Assembly: GCA_934467435.1 (NCBI GenBank)
Contig: CAKSLR010000003.1
Coordinates: 1-38,663 of the forward strand
DNA: 38,663 nt
Direction of reading: 5' to 3'
Origin: an uncultured Eubacteriales bacterium
Lineage (GTDB): Bacteria; Bacillota; Clostridia; Oscillospirales; CAG-272
Both the position numbers and the translations under genes were made by a program. Each line of letters begins with the position of its first letter. Position 1 is the first letter of the stretch. Shown here piece after piece: positions 8,035 to 15,185 of this stretch. The notes beneath the pieces were generated by a model, which was given only the letters and a program-made list of their open reading frames with translations, ran no database searches and was not told the DNA's origin.

Positions 8035-8109
8035 ATGAAGATCGTTGTGGTTCGTTCGCCGCGGTTTCTTTCCCCCTTCTTACGGCGGATCTTCCGGATC
8101 CGCAAATAA
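8035..8109 (+). CDS. spoVM: Stage V sporulation protein M
   Basis: A 24-residue protein starting MKIVVVRSPRFLSPFLRRIF. In Bacillus, SpoVM is a 26-residue amphipathic helix that recognises the convex outer forespore membrane and anchors SpoIVA, starting coat and cortex assembly. The match is by pattern: MK start, Pro at position 9 (xxPxFL, as in the Bacillus protein), then a basic amphipathic helix ending in RK. GAGG lies 9 bases before the ATG and a strong terminator follows 7 bases after the stop. A longer in-frame open frame from 7864 has no independent support. At this size misidentification is possible, but motif, length and the neighbouring cwlD agree. Confidence 0.85.
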   Translation: MKIVVVRSPRFLSPFLRRIFRIRK

Positions 8110-8115
8110 GAAAAT

Positions 8116-8149
8116 GCCCGCGGAGCAAGATCCGCGGGCGTTTCTTTTT
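8116..8149. terminator. Bidirectional terminator between spoVM and cwlD
   Basis: GCCCGCGGA and TCCGCGGGC form a 9-bp stem with loop GCAAGA, followed on the plus strand by GTTTCTTTTT and on the minus strand by ATTTTCTTATTT. It can end both converging genes. Confidence 0.85.
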
Positions 8150-8151
8150 GA

Positions 8152-8862
8152 TCAGGGGGCAAGGGCGGAGGCAATCGCCGCCGCCATCCGGCGGCGGTAC
8201 TCCGCATCGGAAAGCAGCCGCAGTTCCTGCGGGTCGCTGAGAAAACCGACCTCTACCAGAACGGCCGGTTGACTTTCATCGGCAAGGACAAGATAACTGC
8301 CGTCCGGCACGGCACGGCAGGCACGCCCCACCAGTTCCCCTGTCTCTTCGGTAATGGCAGCGGCAAGACGCGCCCCGATCGCCGCCGCCTGTTTATTTTT
8401 CGGGTTGTAATACACCCGTGCGCCGAATGCCCGCCCCTCTCCCGCATAGGCATTGGCATGCAGGGAAAGCAGCAGGGACGCCCCCGCCTCTTTTGCTGCC
8501 GCACGACGGGCTAAAATTTCATCCCGGGAGTTCGTGTAGGTCAGGCGCACGTCGTCCGCGCGGGCATAGGTCACGCGGCACCCTTTTTCGGAAAGCCGCT
8601 CGCCGACGGCAAGTGCCATCCATAAATCAAGTTCTTTTTCGGGCAGTTCGCTGCCGTCCGAAAGATATCCGATCGCCCCTGTATCGAATCCGCCGTGACC
8701 CGCATCGACATAGACCGACGCCACCCCCGTCTCCGTTTCGTCCGCTGAATTTTTCGCCGGTGCGGCAGGGGCAGGCGGCAAGAACAGAAGCGCCCCCAGC
8801 GCAAAATACGAAACCAGTGCAATGCCGGCAACCCGGGCACTCGGCCGTTTTCTCTTTTCCAT
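8152..8862 (-). CDS. cwlD: N-acetylmuramoyl-L-alanine amidase, CwlD-like (Amidase_3)
   Basis: 236 residues from the ATG at 8862 (AAGGA upstream); a longer frame to 9024 reads through the promoter region and is rejected. Residues ~11-30 form one N-terminal membrane anchor or signal segment. The zinc amidase domain follows: VDAGHGGFDTGA (His56), the Glu of LPEKELDL, LLLSLHANAY (third ligand His), and the C-terminal catalytic Glu in VLVEVGFLSDP. CwlD strips the peptide from muramic acid so that cortex muramic-delta-lactam can form. The neighbouring spoVM and a forespore-type promoter support this over a vegetative amidase. It overlaps no neighbour and ends at a shared terminator. Confidence 0.85.
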   Translation of the reverse strand: MEKRKRPSARVAGIALVSYFALGALLFLPPAPAAPAKNSADETETGVASVYVDAGHGGFDTGAIGYLSDGSELPEKELDLWMALAVGERLSEKGCRVTYARADDVRLTYTNSRDEILARRAAAKEAGASLLLSLHANAYAGEGRAFGARVYYNPKNKQAAAIGARLAAAITEETGELVGRACRAVPDGSYLVLADESQPAVLVEVGFLSDPQELRLLSDAEYRRRMAAAIASALAP

Positions 8863-8882
8863 GTGTTTTTCCTTTTTTTCTT

Positions 8883-8912
8883 CAGTATCCCCGCGGTGCC
8901 GATGGCGCATAC
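8883..8912 (-). promoter_or_regulatory. Possible forespore (sigma-F/G-like) promoter of cwlD
   Basis: On the minus strand GTATG (8908-8912) fits the -35 consensus GHATR and GATACTG (8883-8889) resembles the -10 CATnHTA, with an 18-base spacer. The ATG follows 20 bases later. The first base of the -10 deviates. cwlD is partly sigma-G-dependent in Bacillus (established knowledge). Confidence 0.4.
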
Positions 8913-8963
8913 CCGGAAGGATTTCACAGGTGCCGCACATCGGCGGGTTTTTGAAATCGAAGC

Positions 8964-8993
8964 GCATATTTCCCCGCCCTGAGACGCATACTG
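8964..8993 (+). promoter_or_regulatory. Possible forespore (sigma-F/G-like) promoter of the 83-residue gene
   Basis: GCATA (8964-8968), an 18-base spacer and CATACTG (8987-8993) match GHATR-18-CATnHTA in all but the last base. The gene starts 30 bases downstream behind AAAGGA. It mirrors the element before cwlD, including the shared ATACTGAA. Confidence 0.45.
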
Positions 8994-9022
8994 AAAGAAA
9001 AACAAAAAGAAAGGATGTTACC

Positions 9023-9274
9023 ATGTACGGAAAGAAAAGATGCCCGCCCTGCTACGTCAGCCACCCCATTCTCTGCGGTATGATCGTCGGATTCGGCGTG
9101 ATCGGCGTTTGGGGCGTGTTTCTTGCCGCCAAGCAGAAGGCAAGCAAACTGGCGCAGGCAGCGCAAAAAGCAGGGGGCGCCTGTGTAGAGAGCGTCAAGG
9201 AAACCGCTGCCAATCTGATGGAAAACGGTGCCGAAGCGCTCGGTGCCATGGCAGAAAAGAAGCAGGGCAACTGA
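9023..9274 (+). CDS. 83-residue single-pass membrane protein, possibly sporulation-related
   Basis: ATG at 9023 behind AAAGGA. A short Cys-rich N-terminus (MYGKKRCPPCYVSHPILCG) leads into one transmembrane segment (MIVGFGVIGVWGVFLAAK) and an Ala-rich, probably helical cytoplasmic or forespore tail containing QKASKLAQAAQKAGG and ESVKETAANLMENG. The layout resembles YtxH-like membrane-anchored coiled proteins but the sequence is not clearly that family. It is divergent from cwlD, has its own sporulation-like promoter and ends at a terminator. Function unknown. Confidence 0.75.
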   Translation: MYGKKRCPPCYVSHPILCGMIVGFGVIGVWGVFLAAKQKASKLAQAAQKAGGACVESVKETAANLMENGAEALGAMAEKKQGN

Positions 9275-9309
9275 AAAAGCGCCTGCCGCTGTAGCGGCAG
9301 GCGCTTTTT
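9274..9309. terminator. Strong bidirectional terminator between the 83-residue gene and alaS
   Basis: A 17-bp perfect inverted repeat (arms 9274-9290 and 9293-9309, A5 at one end and T5 at the other) around CGCCTGCCGC. It serves the small gene on the plus strand and alaS on the minus strand. Confidence 0.92.
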
Positions 9310-9311
9310 CT

Positions 9312-11939
9312 TTACACGAGAAGCCCTTTGACCGTAGCCAATGCCTCTTCAATCTTGCTCTGATCGTTGCCGCCGCTCATGGCGCTGTCAGGGCGACCGC
9401 CGCCCTTACCGCCGGTCACGGCACTGACTGCGCGCAGGATATTCCCGGCATGCGCACCCGCCCGGACGGCGTCTGCACCGCAGCAGGCAATAAAGTTCAG
9501 CTTACCGTCATTCACCAGGGCAAAGACCGCAACCATATCCGGGTAATCGGCACGGATGCTGTCGCACAGAGTGCGGGCAGCCTCCACCTTCATATCCAGC
9601 CGTGCCGTCAGAACGCGGTACGCGCCGACCTGCTCTGCCTCGCCGATAATAGCGGCGAGCTTGGCGGCAGAGAGTTTGGCGTTGGCACTCTCCAGCTCCC
9701 GCTTCACTTCCTTCAACTCGCTCTCCAGTTGTGCAGCGCGCTTTGCCACATCCACCGGGTTTGCCACGCGCAGTTCTTTTGCCGTTTCGGCAATCAGCGC
9801 ATCCCGCTTAGCAAGGAGATCCAGCACCCCGAGCGCCGTGGTGCCTTCCACGCGGCGAACGCCGGCGGCTACCGAACTCTCGGAAATGATTTTGAAAAGC
9901 CCGATGCGGGAGGTATTATCCACATGCGTACCGCCGCAGAATTCCAGCGAAGCGTGCCCCATGCGTACCACGCGCACGGTTTTGCCGTACTTTTCGCCAA
10001 AGAGCGCGGTTGCACCGAGTTTTTTGGCTTCTTCAATCGGCATTTCGGTCATAGAGCCTTCTTCGCCCGCCAGAATATAGCCGTTGACGATCTGTTCGGT
10101 GCGGGCAAGCTCCTCTGCCGTCATGGCGGCGAAATGGGTGAAGTCGAAACGAAAACAGCCCGGTTCTACATACGAGCCCGCCTGTTCGACATGGTTTCCG
10201 AGCACCTCGCGCAGCGCCGCCTGCAACAGGTGGCAGCAGGAGTGGTTGCGGGCAATGGCAGCCCGGCGCGAGGCATCAATCTCGGCGCGCACCGCATCAC
10301 CCACGCGCAGAACCCCGCCGCTCACGCGGCAGATATGCAGATAAACCCCGTCGGTCTTTTTGGTATCGAGAACTTCCGCAGAGCCGGCGGCATTGTGCAG
10401 GGTGCCGGTATCCCCGACCTGACCGCCACCTTCCCCATAGAAGGGCGTTTTGTCAAGAACCACCGTGCATTCGCCTTCGGTGATTTCCTCTACGCTCATG
10501 CTTCCTTCCTCTCTGACCGAAAGGATAGCAAGCACCTTCGCATCACATGCAACATCGGTATAACCGCAAAATTCGGTCTTCGGCAGGGTGGAAAGCACCC
10601 CTTTCTCCGCCTCGCTCCAGCCGCCGATGTTACCGCGGGCAGCACGGGCACGCTCCCGCTGCTCCTGCATCAGGCGATGGAACCCTTCTTCGTCCACCGA
10701 AAGCCCGGCCTCCACAATAATCTCGCCGGTCAGATCGAGCGGGAACCCGAAGGTATCGTAAAGGCGGAACACATCGGCACCGGCGACCACCGTTCCGCCG
10801 GCTTTTTTGGTGCTTTCGATCACATCCGAAAGGATGGAGAGCCCCGCATCAATCGTAGCGTCAAAGCGCTCCTCCTCCATGGCGATGACCTTTTTGATAT
10901 AGTCGCCGCGGGTACCGAGTTCGGGATATGCCGAAACGCTCTCCCCGATTGCCACCTCGCACATCCGCACAAGGAACGGGTGGTTGATGCCGAGCAGCTT
11001 GCCGTGGCGGCAGGCGCGGCGCAGAATCCGCCGCAGCACGTAACCGCGCCCTTCGTTCGAAGGAATCACCCCGTCCGCAATCATGAACATGGCACCGCGG
11101 ATATGGTCGGTAATCACGCGGATGGAAATATCGTTCTTCGCATCGACACCGTAGGTCTTGCCGGAAATGGCGCAGACCTCATCGAGAATCCGGCGGATGG
11201 AATCCACCTCAAACATATTGTCCACGCCCTGCATCACGCAGGCAAGACGCTCCAGCCCCATGCCGGTATCGATATTCTTCTGGGCAAGTTCGGTATAGTG
11301 TCCCTTACCGTCATTGTTGAACTGGGAGAATACGTTGTTCCAGATCTCCATATACCGGTCACAGTCGCAGCCCGGCTTGCAGTCGGGCGAACCGCAGCCG
11401 TACTTTTCACCGCGGTCAAAATAGATTTCGGAGCAGGGGCCGCAGGGACCGGAACCGTGCTCCCAAAAGTTATCCGCCTTGCCGAGGCGCACCACGTGCG
11501 CGGGGTTGACGCCGACTTTCTTCGTCCAGATCTCGTACGCTTCCTCATCGCTCTCGTAAATCGAGGGCCAGAGCAACTCTTCCGGAATCTCCAGCGTTTT
11601 GGTCAAAAACTCCCACGCCCACGGAATGGCCTGTTCCTTGAAATAATCCCCGAAAGAAAAATTGCCGAGCATCTCAAAGAACGAACCGTGCCGTGCCGTA
11701 TGCCCGACGCGTTCCAGGTCCGGCGTGCGGATGCACTTCTGGCAGGTGGTCACGCGGTGGCGGGGCGGTTCCTCTTCCCCGGTAAAGTATTTTTTCATCG
11801 GCGCCATGCCGGAGTTAATCAGCAAGAGGGATTTATCGTTGATCGGCACCAGCGGAAAGCTGGGCAGCCGCAAGTGCCCCTTGCTCTCAAAAAACGAGAG
11901 ATATTTTTCGCGCAGGTCGTTGAGAGACGTCCACTTCAT
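9312..11939 (-). CDS. alaS: Alanine--tRNA ligase
   Basis: 875 residues from the ATG at 11939; GGAGG lies 8 bases upstream, so the in-frame start nine codons earlier is not used. Class II catalytic core: LPSFPLVPINDKSLLLINSGM, ARHGSFFEMLGNFSFGDYF. Editing domain: HNHSCCHLL and FCGGTHVDNT, the HxxxH and CxxxH zinc/editing motifs. C-terminal DHHA1/C-Ala domain: GGKGGGRPDSAMSGG. It charges tRNA-Ala and hydrolyses Ser-tRNA-Ala. The ~40-nt leader has only a small GGCAGT/ACTGCC stem and no T-box. Confidence 0.98.
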   Translation of the reverse strand: MKWTSLNDLREKYLSFFESKGHLRLPSFPLVPINDKSLLLINSGMAPMKKYFTGEEEPPRHRVTTCQKCIRTPDLERVGHTARHGSFFEMLGNFSFGDYFKEQAIPWAWEFLTKTLEIPEELLWPSIYESDEEAYEIWTKKVGVNPAHVVRLGKADNFWEHGSGPCGPCSEIYFDRGEKYGCGSPDCKPGCDCDRYMEIWNNVFSQFNNDGKGHYTELAQKNIDTGMGLERLACVMQGVDNMFEVDSIRRILDEVCAISGKTYGVDAKNDISIRVITDHIRGAMFMIADGVIPSNEGRGYVLRRILRRACRHGKLLGINHPFLVRMCEVAIGESVSAYPELGTRGDYIKKVIAMEEERFDATIDAGLSILSDVIESTKKAGGTVVAGADVFRLYDTFGFPLDLTGEIIVEAGLSVDEEGFHRLMQEQRERARAARGNIGGWSEAEKGVLSTLPKTEFCGYTDVACDAKVLAILSVREEGSMSVEEITEGECTVVLDKTPFYGEGGGQVGDTGTLHNAAGSAEVLDTKKTDGVYLHICRVSGGVLRVGDAVRAEIDASRRAAIARNHSCCHLLQAALREVLGNHVEQAGSYVEPGCFRFDFTHFAAMTAEELARTEQIVNGYILAGEEGSMTEMPIEEAKKLGATALFGEKYGKTVRVVRMGHASLEFCGGTHVDNTSRIGLFKIISESSVAAGVRRVEGTTALGVLDLLAKRDALIAETAKELRVANPVDVAKRAAQLESELKEVKRELESANAKLSAAKLAAIIGEAEQVGAYRVLTARLDMKVEAARTLCDSIRADYPDMVAVFALVNDGKLNFIACCGADAVRAGAHAGNILRAVSAVTGGKGGGRPDSAMSGGNDQSKIEEALATVKGLLV

Positions 11940-11986
11940 TTTTTCATCCTCCGAATCGGCAGTCACTGCCCGTAAAACTACCCTGT

Positions 11987-12015
11987 ATTATAACATTCCG
12001 GCAAGGGAGTGTCAA
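11987..12015 (-). promoter_or_regulatory. sigma-A promoter of alaS
   Basis: On the minus strand consensus TTGACA (12010-12015) and TATAAT (11987-11992) are 17 bases apart. The predicted start is near 11980, 40 nt before the alaS ATG. Confidence 0.9.
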
Positions 12016-12117
12016 TATCTTTGCGGGATTTTATCGGGAGCTTTTCGTGTCATGCTCCGATTTTTGTGTCGATTCATTCTTTTTTCACATTTCAAGCCAT
12101 TTTTGTTCACAATATTC

Positions 12118-12126
12118 TGATAAAAT
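12118..12126 (+). promoter_or_regulatory. Extended -10 promoter of the tRNA gene
   Basis: TGATAAAAT, an extended -10 element, ends 16 bases before the mature tRNA 5' end. No clear -35 box is seen. Confidence 0.5.
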
Positions 12127-12142
12127 AGACGTTGTTTTATTT

Positions 12143-12219
12143 GGGTCATTAGCTCAGTTGGTTAGAGCTACCGGCTCATAACCGGTTGGTCCTGGGTTCG
12201 AGCCCCCGATGACCCACCA
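12143..12219 (+). tRNA. tRNA with CAU anticodon (elongator Met, or Ile2)
   Basis: 77 bases including encoded CCA. The acceptor stem GGGTCAT/ATGACCC is perfect, the D-arm is GCTC/GAGC, the anticodon arm ACCGG-CTCATAA-CCGGT gives anticodon CAU, and the T-loop is TTCGAGC. The paired first base and lack of three G-C pairs next to the anticodon loop exclude initiator tRNA. CAU could be elongator Met or the TilS-modified Ile2; the sequence alone does not decide. The T-stem CTGGG/CCCCG contains one U-C mismatch (position 50-64). Confidence 0.93.
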
Positions 12220-12227
12220 AATATTCC

Positions 12228-12266
12228 CATCCGCCCCTGTGTCTTTTCACAGGGGCGGATGTTTTT
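12228..12266 (+). terminator. Terminator of the tRNA gene
   Basis: A 14-bp perfect stem (CATCCGCCCCTGTG and its complement, loop TCTTTT) followed by TTTTT, starting 8 bases after the tRNA CCA. Confidence 0.93.
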
Positions 12267-12417
12267 CTCCGCTTTTCTTCCCGAAATCCCGTTTTTGTTT
12301 TCCGTAAAATTCCATTTTCGCAAAAGAAGCGACCGAAAAAAACATTTCCCCCGCCGCGACATCGTGCTTTTTCGCCCGCCCCTTTTTGTTATGATAGAGA
12401 AAAAAGGAGGCAGAGCT

Positions 12418-13251
12418 ATGGCATTTTTTGTAATGGAGAAGAAAGAGCGACCCTTTCTGCCGAAGGAAGAACCGTGCGGCGGGCGGGTCGTGGAAATTGA
12501 CGCGGCGAAAATCCGCAAGAACCCTGCCCAGCCCCGAAGAGAGTTTGACGCGGATGCGTTGCTTGCCCTCTCGGAAAGCATCCGGCAGCACGGCATTTTA
12601 CAACCGCCGGTGGTGCGACAGGTGGGGGACGACCGATACGAACTGATTGCCGGAGAACGGCGGCTACGCGCCGCACTGCTCTCGGGCATGCAGAAGATCC
12701 CTTGCCTTGTACGGGAGGGAGATGATAGCGAGAGCGCGGAACTTGCCATGATCGAAAACCTGCAGCGCGAGGACCTCAATATGTTTGAAGAGGCAATCGC
12801 CATTGCATCGCTTTGCGAAAAATACGGCATGACGCAGGAACAGATCGGGCGGCGCCTATCGGTCAGCCAATCCTACATTGCAAACAAACTGCGCCTGCTT
12901 CGCCTCTCGGAGGAGGCGCGTATGATTCTGCTCGGCAGCAACCTGACCGAGCGGCATGCGCGGGCAGTGCTGCGTCTGCCCGAGGAAAAACGTCTGCCCG
13001 CCCTGCGCCACATTGCCGCCGAGGGGCTGAACGTGGCGGCAAGCGAGCGTTATGTGGAGCGACTGCTGACCGAAAAGAAATGCCGCCCGCGGATGGGCGT
13101 CATCAAGGACATCCGCCTGTTTTACAATTCCGTGGATCGGGCGGTGCAGTTGGTCAAGGAATCGGGCATCGGCATTGTATCGGAGCGCCACGAAAGTGAG
13201 GATGCCATTGAAATGGTCATCCGCATTGACAAAACGCGGCGGCGGGCATAA
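12418..13251 (+). CDS. noc: ParB-family nucleoid occlusion protein Noc
   Basis: 277 residues from the ATG at 12418 with GGAGG seven bases upstream; the open frame extends upstream to 12259 but has no start signal. The ParB N-terminal CTP-binding motif GERRLRAA (79-86), ENLQREDLNMFEEA (114-127), and a helix-turn-helix MTQEQIGRRLSVSQSYIANK are present. SQSxIANKLRLL followed by LTERHARAVLRL is the Noc pattern rather than Spo0J. Noc binds DNA and membrane to block Z-ring formation over the nucleoid. It lies alone beside a tRNA, not in a parAB/rsmG cluster. Confidence 0.85.
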   Translation: MAFFVMEKKERPFLPKEEPCGGRVVEIDAAKIRKNPAQPRREFDADALLALSESIRQHGILQPPVVRQVGDDRYELIAGERRLRAALLSGMQKIPCLVREGDDSESAELAMIENLQREDLNMFEEAIAIASLCEKYGMTQEQIGRRLSVSQSYIANKLRLLRLSEEARMILLGSNLTERHARAVLRLPEEKRLPALRHIAAEGLNVAASERYVERLLTEKKCRPRMGVIKDIRLFYNSVDRAVQLVKESGIGIVSERHESEDAIEMVIRIDKTRRRA

Positions 13252-13291
13252 AAAAGACCCGTGCGGCAATTTTTGCCGCACGGGTCTTTTT
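13251..13291. terminator. Bidirectional terminator between noc and the antiporter gene
   Basis: A 19-bp perfect inverted repeat around GACCCGTGCGGCAA with loop TTT; A5 at the left and T5 at the right allow termination of both converging genes. Confidence 0.92.
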
Positions 13292-13320
13292 GAGAAAGCG
13301 CACCGGGAGTGTTCCGCGCA

Positions 13321-14628
13321 TCACCCTTTTTCCGCAGGATCCCGCGGGGGATTGATGACCTTTGCCGAACGGCGCTCCTCGGGAATGATTTCCCCGGCGC
13401 GCACGAGTGCCATTTTGGTCAGCATCGGACCGATCAACTCATACACCAGCACCGAGAACAGAATGATGTTCCGCACCAGTGCCCCTTCATAGGTGCCGAG
13501 TTCCATTGCCGTGACCGACATGCCGAGCGCCACGCCCGCCTGCGGCAGAAGGGTGATGCCGAGGTATTTTACAATCATCGGGTCGCTGCCGGTCAATTTG
13601 GCGCTGGCGCTGGCGCCCACCATTTTGCCAAGAGAACGGAAGAGAATATACACCACGCCGACCCCCACGATGGCAAGCGATGTAAAGACGCTGAGTTCCA
13701 GTTCTGCCCCGCTGATGACGAAGAAGAGGATGAAAAGCGGCGTGGTCCAGCGGTCTACCCGTTCCATCAATTCTTCCGACGATTCGCAGACGTTGCAGAA
13801 GACCGTGCCGAGCATCATACAGGTGAGAAGCGAGGAAAAACCGACCGTTACCGGGCCGATTTTGAATTCCATCATGGTAAACGCAACGGTCAGAAACACA
13901 AAGCAGACCGAGACAGACAGCCGCTTGCTGCGCGAATGGAAGTGCTTCTCCGCCTCCGAGAACAGAAAACCGACCAGCGTGCCGAGAGCAAGCGAAGCCA
14001 CGATCTCAATGAGCGGATTGACGATAATGGAGACAAAATCGACCGCACCGCTGACCATGGCACGCGCAATGCCGAAAGAAACGGCAAAGACAACAAGCCC
14101 TACCGCATCATCCAGCGCCACAATCGGCAAAAGAACATCCGTTACCTTGCCTTTTGCCTTGTACTGCCGCACCACCATCAGGGTGGCGGCGGGGGCAGTG
14201 GCGGTTGCCACGGAGCCGAGGGTAATGGCGGCGCTCATCGGGAAGGTTTCTTCCCCGAGCAGGGCACTGAGCAGGCAAAGCGCCACGTCCACAAACAGGG
14301 TGGCGGTCAGCGCCTGCGCCACGCCGATGATGGTTGCCTGCCGCCCGGTTTTTTTGAGTTGGGAGAGACGGAACTCATTCCCGATGGAAAAGGCAATGAA
14401 ACCGAGCGCCACATCCGAAATGATGCCGAAACGCTCCACATATGAAGCCGAGGTGAACCCCAGCCCTGCAATACCGAGCGTATTGCCGAGGGCACCGAGG
14501 CAATACGGACCGATCAGCACTCCGGCGATCAGATAGCCCGTCACGGCGGGCAACCCCAGGGGTTTGATGACCCGCGTCATCAGCAGCCCGGCGAACAGGG
14601 CGATGGCAATACTGAGTAAAATATCCAT
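13321..14628 (-). CDS. CPA2-family cation:proton antiporter (KefB/NhaS-like, membrane domain only)
   Basis: 435 residues from the ATG at 14628, the first codon that begins the hydrophobic core (MDILLSIAIALFAGLLMTR). About 12-13 transmembrane segments. LGLPAVTGYLIAGVLIGP is the conserved N-terminal CPA2 segment. SVATATAPAATLMVVRQYKAKG and LPIVALDDAVGLVVFAV carry the crossed-helix core with the paired acidic residues. There is no C-terminal TrkA_N/RCK domain. It probably exchanges Na+ or K+ for protons; the ion is not certain. It is transcribed from its own promoter inside the 3' end of the upstream gene. Confidence 0.9.
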   Translation of the reverse strand: MDILLSIAIALFAGLLMTRVIKPLGLPAVTGYLIAGVLIGPYCLGALGNTLGIAGLGFTSASYVERFGIISDVALGFIAFSIGNEFRLSQLKKTGRQATIIGVAQALTATLFVDVALCLLSALLGEETFPMSAAITLGSVATATAPAATLMVVRQYKAKGKVTDVLLPIVALDDAVGLVVFAVSFGIARAMVSGAVDFVSIIVNPLIEIVASLALGTLVGFLFSEAEKHFHSRSKRLSVSVCFVFLTVAFTMMEFKIGPVTVGFSSLLTCMMLGTVFCNVCESSEELMERVDRWTTPLFILFFVISGAELELSVFTSLAIVGVGVVYILFRSLGKMVGASASAKLTGSDPMIVKYLGITLLPQAGVALGMSVTAMELGTYEGALVRNIILFSVLVYELIGPMLTKMALVRAGEIIPEERRSAKVINPPRDPAEKG

Positions 14629-14669
14629 AAGTAAAGTACCTTCTTTTTCCTCATTTAGAACAACTACGT

Positions 14670-14698
14670 ATTGTAGCACGCCGACCCCCGTTTGTCAA
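14670..14698 (-). promoter_or_regulatory. sigma-A promoter of the antiporter gene
   Basis: On the minus strand TTGACA (14693-14698), 17 bases, TACAAT (14670-14675). The -35 box overlaps the stop codon of the truncated esterase gene. Confidence 0.85.
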
Positions 14699-15150
14699 GG
14701 GGGGGAGTCAGAGGCGCTCCATCTCGGTACGCCGGGAAAGATCCGCGCGAGTTTCTCTTCATAGAGCGGGTACCGCTCCGTGGGGCAATCCGCCTCACCC
14801 TGGTGCCAGAGAACCCCGGCAATGGTGGAAGTACGCTGCGCCAGGCGCGCCATGGACACGGCGTGGTCGTAGAGCAGTGAGCCCTCCGCCCACTGATCCA
14901 GCGAAGTACCGCCGTCCGCACAGGGAATCCGCCCGCAAAGCACGCCGTGATCGTCGGCATAGGCAGCGGCAAAACTCTCGGCAAGGCACACGCCGGAGAA
15001 GGAACGATCCCCATTGACGGGGCGATAGGCTTCCTGCCACCTGCCGTTGCGCAACACAAGGATCCGCGCATCCTTCAGGGGCGGCGCCTCCCGCAGGCTG
15101 CCCCGCCCCGCCATGTTGGACTGCCCGATCAGAAGAAAAGAATGAACCAT
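14695..15150 (-). CDS. Truncated CE6-type (sialate O-acetylesterase-like) SGNH esterase
   Basis: 151 residues from the ATG at 15150 behind GGAGGG. The SGNH nucleophile block FLLIGQSNMAGRG (Ser near residue 10) and the later WHQGEADC block are both clear, as in carbohydrate esterase family 6 enzymes that remove acetyl groups from sugars. Family members continue for ~90 more residues with a catalytic Asp-x-x-His block; here the frame stops after YEEKLARIFPGVPRW. The other frames after the C7 run also close quickly, so the 3' end has been lost rather than shifted. It is probably inactive, or a minimal variant. It follows the TtcA-like gene by 35 bases. Confidence 0.75.
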   Translation of the reverse strand: MVHSFLLIGQSNMAGRGSLREAPPLKDARILVLRNGRWQEAYRPVNGDRSFSGVCLAESFAAAYADDHGVLCGRIPCADGGTSLDQWAEGSLLYDHAVSMARLAQRTSTIAGVLWHQGEADCPTERYPLYEEKLARIFPGVPRWSASDSPP

Positions 15151-15185
15151 AAAACCCTCCGTTGCCCGCCGAACGGCGGGCTTTG

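Noticed and set aside
9228..11975. A 915-codon open frame antisense to alaS
   Set aside because: Long antisense frames arise from GC-rich codon use; no start signal, no known motif, and alaS is certain.
11940..11986. T-box riboswitch before alaS
   Set aside because: The leader is only ~40 nt, without a T-box sequence or terminator.
12143..12219. Initiator tRNA
   Set aside because: The first base is paired and the anticodon stem lacks the three G-C pairs of initiators.
14640..14700. Rescue of the esterase C-terminus by slippage at the C7 run
   Set aside because: The other two frames after the run also reach stops without family motifs.
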